Below, one piece after another: positions 43,714-44,675 of a DNA stretch of 44,675 nucleotides. Made by a program: the position numbers and the translations under genes. This stretch comes from Marisediminitalea oceani (GTDB lineage: Bacteria > Pseudomonadota > Gammaproteobacteria > Enterobacterales > Alteromonadaceae). Positions within the stretch are counted from its first letter, which is position 1. Each line of letters opens with the position of its first letter. The stretch is taken from assembly GCF_003731635.1 (NCBI RefSeq), contig NZ_RCUA01000016.1, forward strand, positions 6,159-50,833, written 5' to 3'. The notes below the pieces were generated by a model that made no database searches, was not told where the DNA came from, and saw only the letters and a program-made list of their open reading frames with translations.

Positions 43714-44541
43714 CTAAAATTTATAAATAACTCCAACACCCACTTCAGCTTCGTAATCACTTCGTGCAACAGGGCTATCTCTGACTTCACTGCTAAAATA
43801 CTCAAATAGTGCTTCGCCATAGATTTGCCAATCACTGTTAATGTTTTTTCGGTAGTTATAATCAATACCAAACGAACGTAACCCACCACTTAAATTTGTT
43901 TCCTCTAAGCCGGATGACGCTGATTGCACAGCATCAATTCCAAACCCTTTATTAGCGTAATCGCTGTCGTGTAAAACAACAACAAGATTAACTTCAGAAC
44001 CTGTCCCGTCAGTTTGCTCTCCGAATCGACGACCAATACCAAATAATGCTAGATTTCCTTCATCACTTGCAACTAGACGACTAACTAACCAATAACGCCA
44101 ATCAGGGGTAAATGAGCGGCGAGCTTGTAAAACCAGTTCAAATCCTTCTTCTTGATTACCCAGGCCACCTAATCTGCCATCGTCAGAGTCACTTTCTTCT
44201 CGACCTTCTTCAAATCCAATCAAGGCTCCTAATAGCCACTTGTCATTGAATAATCCTCGCCAGCCAAATGCTTCGCCTGCAAAGTAATAAATATTATCAC
44301 CACTGCGCCATTGCACGGCACCGGCAGGCTGTGCCTCAAACCCAAATTCATCAGAGCCTTCGTAAGCAGATTCATATTCAACACCTACCCCTATGCCGAA
44401 TGCCCAGCCGTCTTCACCTTTGGTGAAATCATCAACAGACGGGAGGGGAACTAAAACAGGGTTATCTTCTTGTGCCATTACTGCGTTATTAATGGTAGTT
44501 TGTATGAGCAATAACACGATGAGATATATTATTTTTTTCAT
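43714..44541 (-). CDS. MipA/OmpV-family outer-membrane protein
   Basis: 275 residues from the ATG at 44541 with a signal peptide (MKKIIYLIVLLLIQTTINNA, ending AVMAQE). An upstream in-frame ATG would add 14 polar residues before the signal and is rejected. The mature protein has the MipA pattern: WAFGIGVGVEYESAYEGSD, then alternating beta strands, GGLRSFGIDYNYRKNIN, and a terminal ...VGVIYKF with C-terminal Phe. Members are beta-barrel OM proteins. E. coli MipA scaffolds MltA and PBP1B, while others respond to osmotic or metal stress. The gene is more AT-rich than its neighbours: the line 43741-43800 is about 43% G+C by hand count. It is isolated and convergent with the RND operon. Confidence 0.88.
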   Translation of the reverse strand: MKKIIYLIVLLLIQTTINNAVMAQEDNPVLVPLPSVDDFTKGEDGWAFGIGVGVEYESAYEGSDEFGFEAQPAGAVQWRSGDNIYYFAGEAFGWRGLFNDKWLLGALIGFEEGREESDSDDGRLGGLGNQEEGFELVLQARRSFTPDWRYWLVSRLVASDEGNLALFGIGRRFGEQTDGTGSEVNLVVVLHDSDYANKGFGIDAVQSASSGLEETNLSGGLRSFGIDYNYRKNINSDWQIYGEALFEYFSSEVRDSPVARSDYEAEVGVGVIYKF

Positions 44542-44675
44542 ATGTCTATTTCTGTTTACTAAATGGGTTGTAAAAGTAAACAATTATACGAGTTCGCGGA
44601 GAAAGTGGTTTATTACTACTTTTGTTTTATCTTTTAATACAGCGTTTTCACAAGAAGGACTGATGTCCGCTTTTG

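Noticed and set aside
44651..44675. Possible gene start: AAGGA followed by ATG at 44663
   Set aside because: Only four codons are visible before the window ends, and the ATG lies within the AGCGGAC-like motif noted elsewhere. Not enough to call a gene.

Overview
The window is chromosomal DNA from a marine gammaproteobacterium, most likely an Alteromonas-like member of the Alteromonadales. That placement is inferred from gene content and order (aspS-nudB-ruvCAB, pheL-pheA / aroF-tyrA, rpsP-rimM-trmD-rplS, glrK-qseG-glrR, the HsbR/HsbA-type partner-switch pair, a MipA/OmpV protein), not from a marker-gene comparison. I see no rRNA or tRNA genes, no phage genes, no transposase and no CRISPR array.

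Layout. 1-78 is the tail of a gene entering from the left. 210-4674 (minus) is a translationally linked block for aspartyl-tRNA synthesis, nucleotide clean-up and Holliday-junction processing: aspS, nudB, ruvC, ruvA, ruvB. 4871-5758 is a DUF72 gene. 5766-11040 (minus) holds a small EF-hand protein, the sigma-54 two-component system glrK-qseG-glrR, and a periplasmic repeat protein with an Arg/Ser-rich tail. 11364-13006 (plus) encodes a porin-like outer-membrane protein coupled to a PstS-like periplasmic protein, abutting a convergent GGDEF/EAL protein. 13007-17638 (minus) joins that c-di-GMP enzyme, a TerB-like protein, a receiver-PP2C-kinase regulator and its STAS partner. 17774-18958 (plus) has yciH and a two-receiver protein whose first receiver lacks the phospho-acceptor.

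18959-25188 is the aromatic amino acid region: an attenuator with leader peptide pheL, then pheA, and convergently aroF-tyrA under a TyrR-box-like site. A chemoreceptor gene lies between pheA and tyrA. In E. coli the same pheA/tyrA/aroF genes lie near rplS-trmD-rimM-rpsP. Here about 10 kb of accessory DNA (25406-35201) separates the two blocks. It contains a five-gene ABC exporter operon with a split MacB-type transporter and three consecutive, different adaptor proteins. It also contains a 1.1-kb non-coding repeat region (four 58-bp-type repeats, then two tandem ~370-bp units with nested inverted repeats), an RDD membrane protein, a beta-lactamase-fold serine hydrolase, a Bax-like glucosaminidase and a hexapeptide acetyltransferase.

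35304-37243 (minus) is the ribosomal operon rpsP-rimM-trmD-rplS with a recognisable promoter and terminator. 37503-39248 is a full-size MsbA-like ABC exporter, 39359-43517 an RND efflux pair ending in a strong terminator, and 43714-44541 (minus) a MipA/OmpV-family outer-membrane protein in DNA that looks more AT-rich.

The strongest candidates for something not well described are the three-adaptor exporter operon and the tandem structured repeat units just downstream of it.
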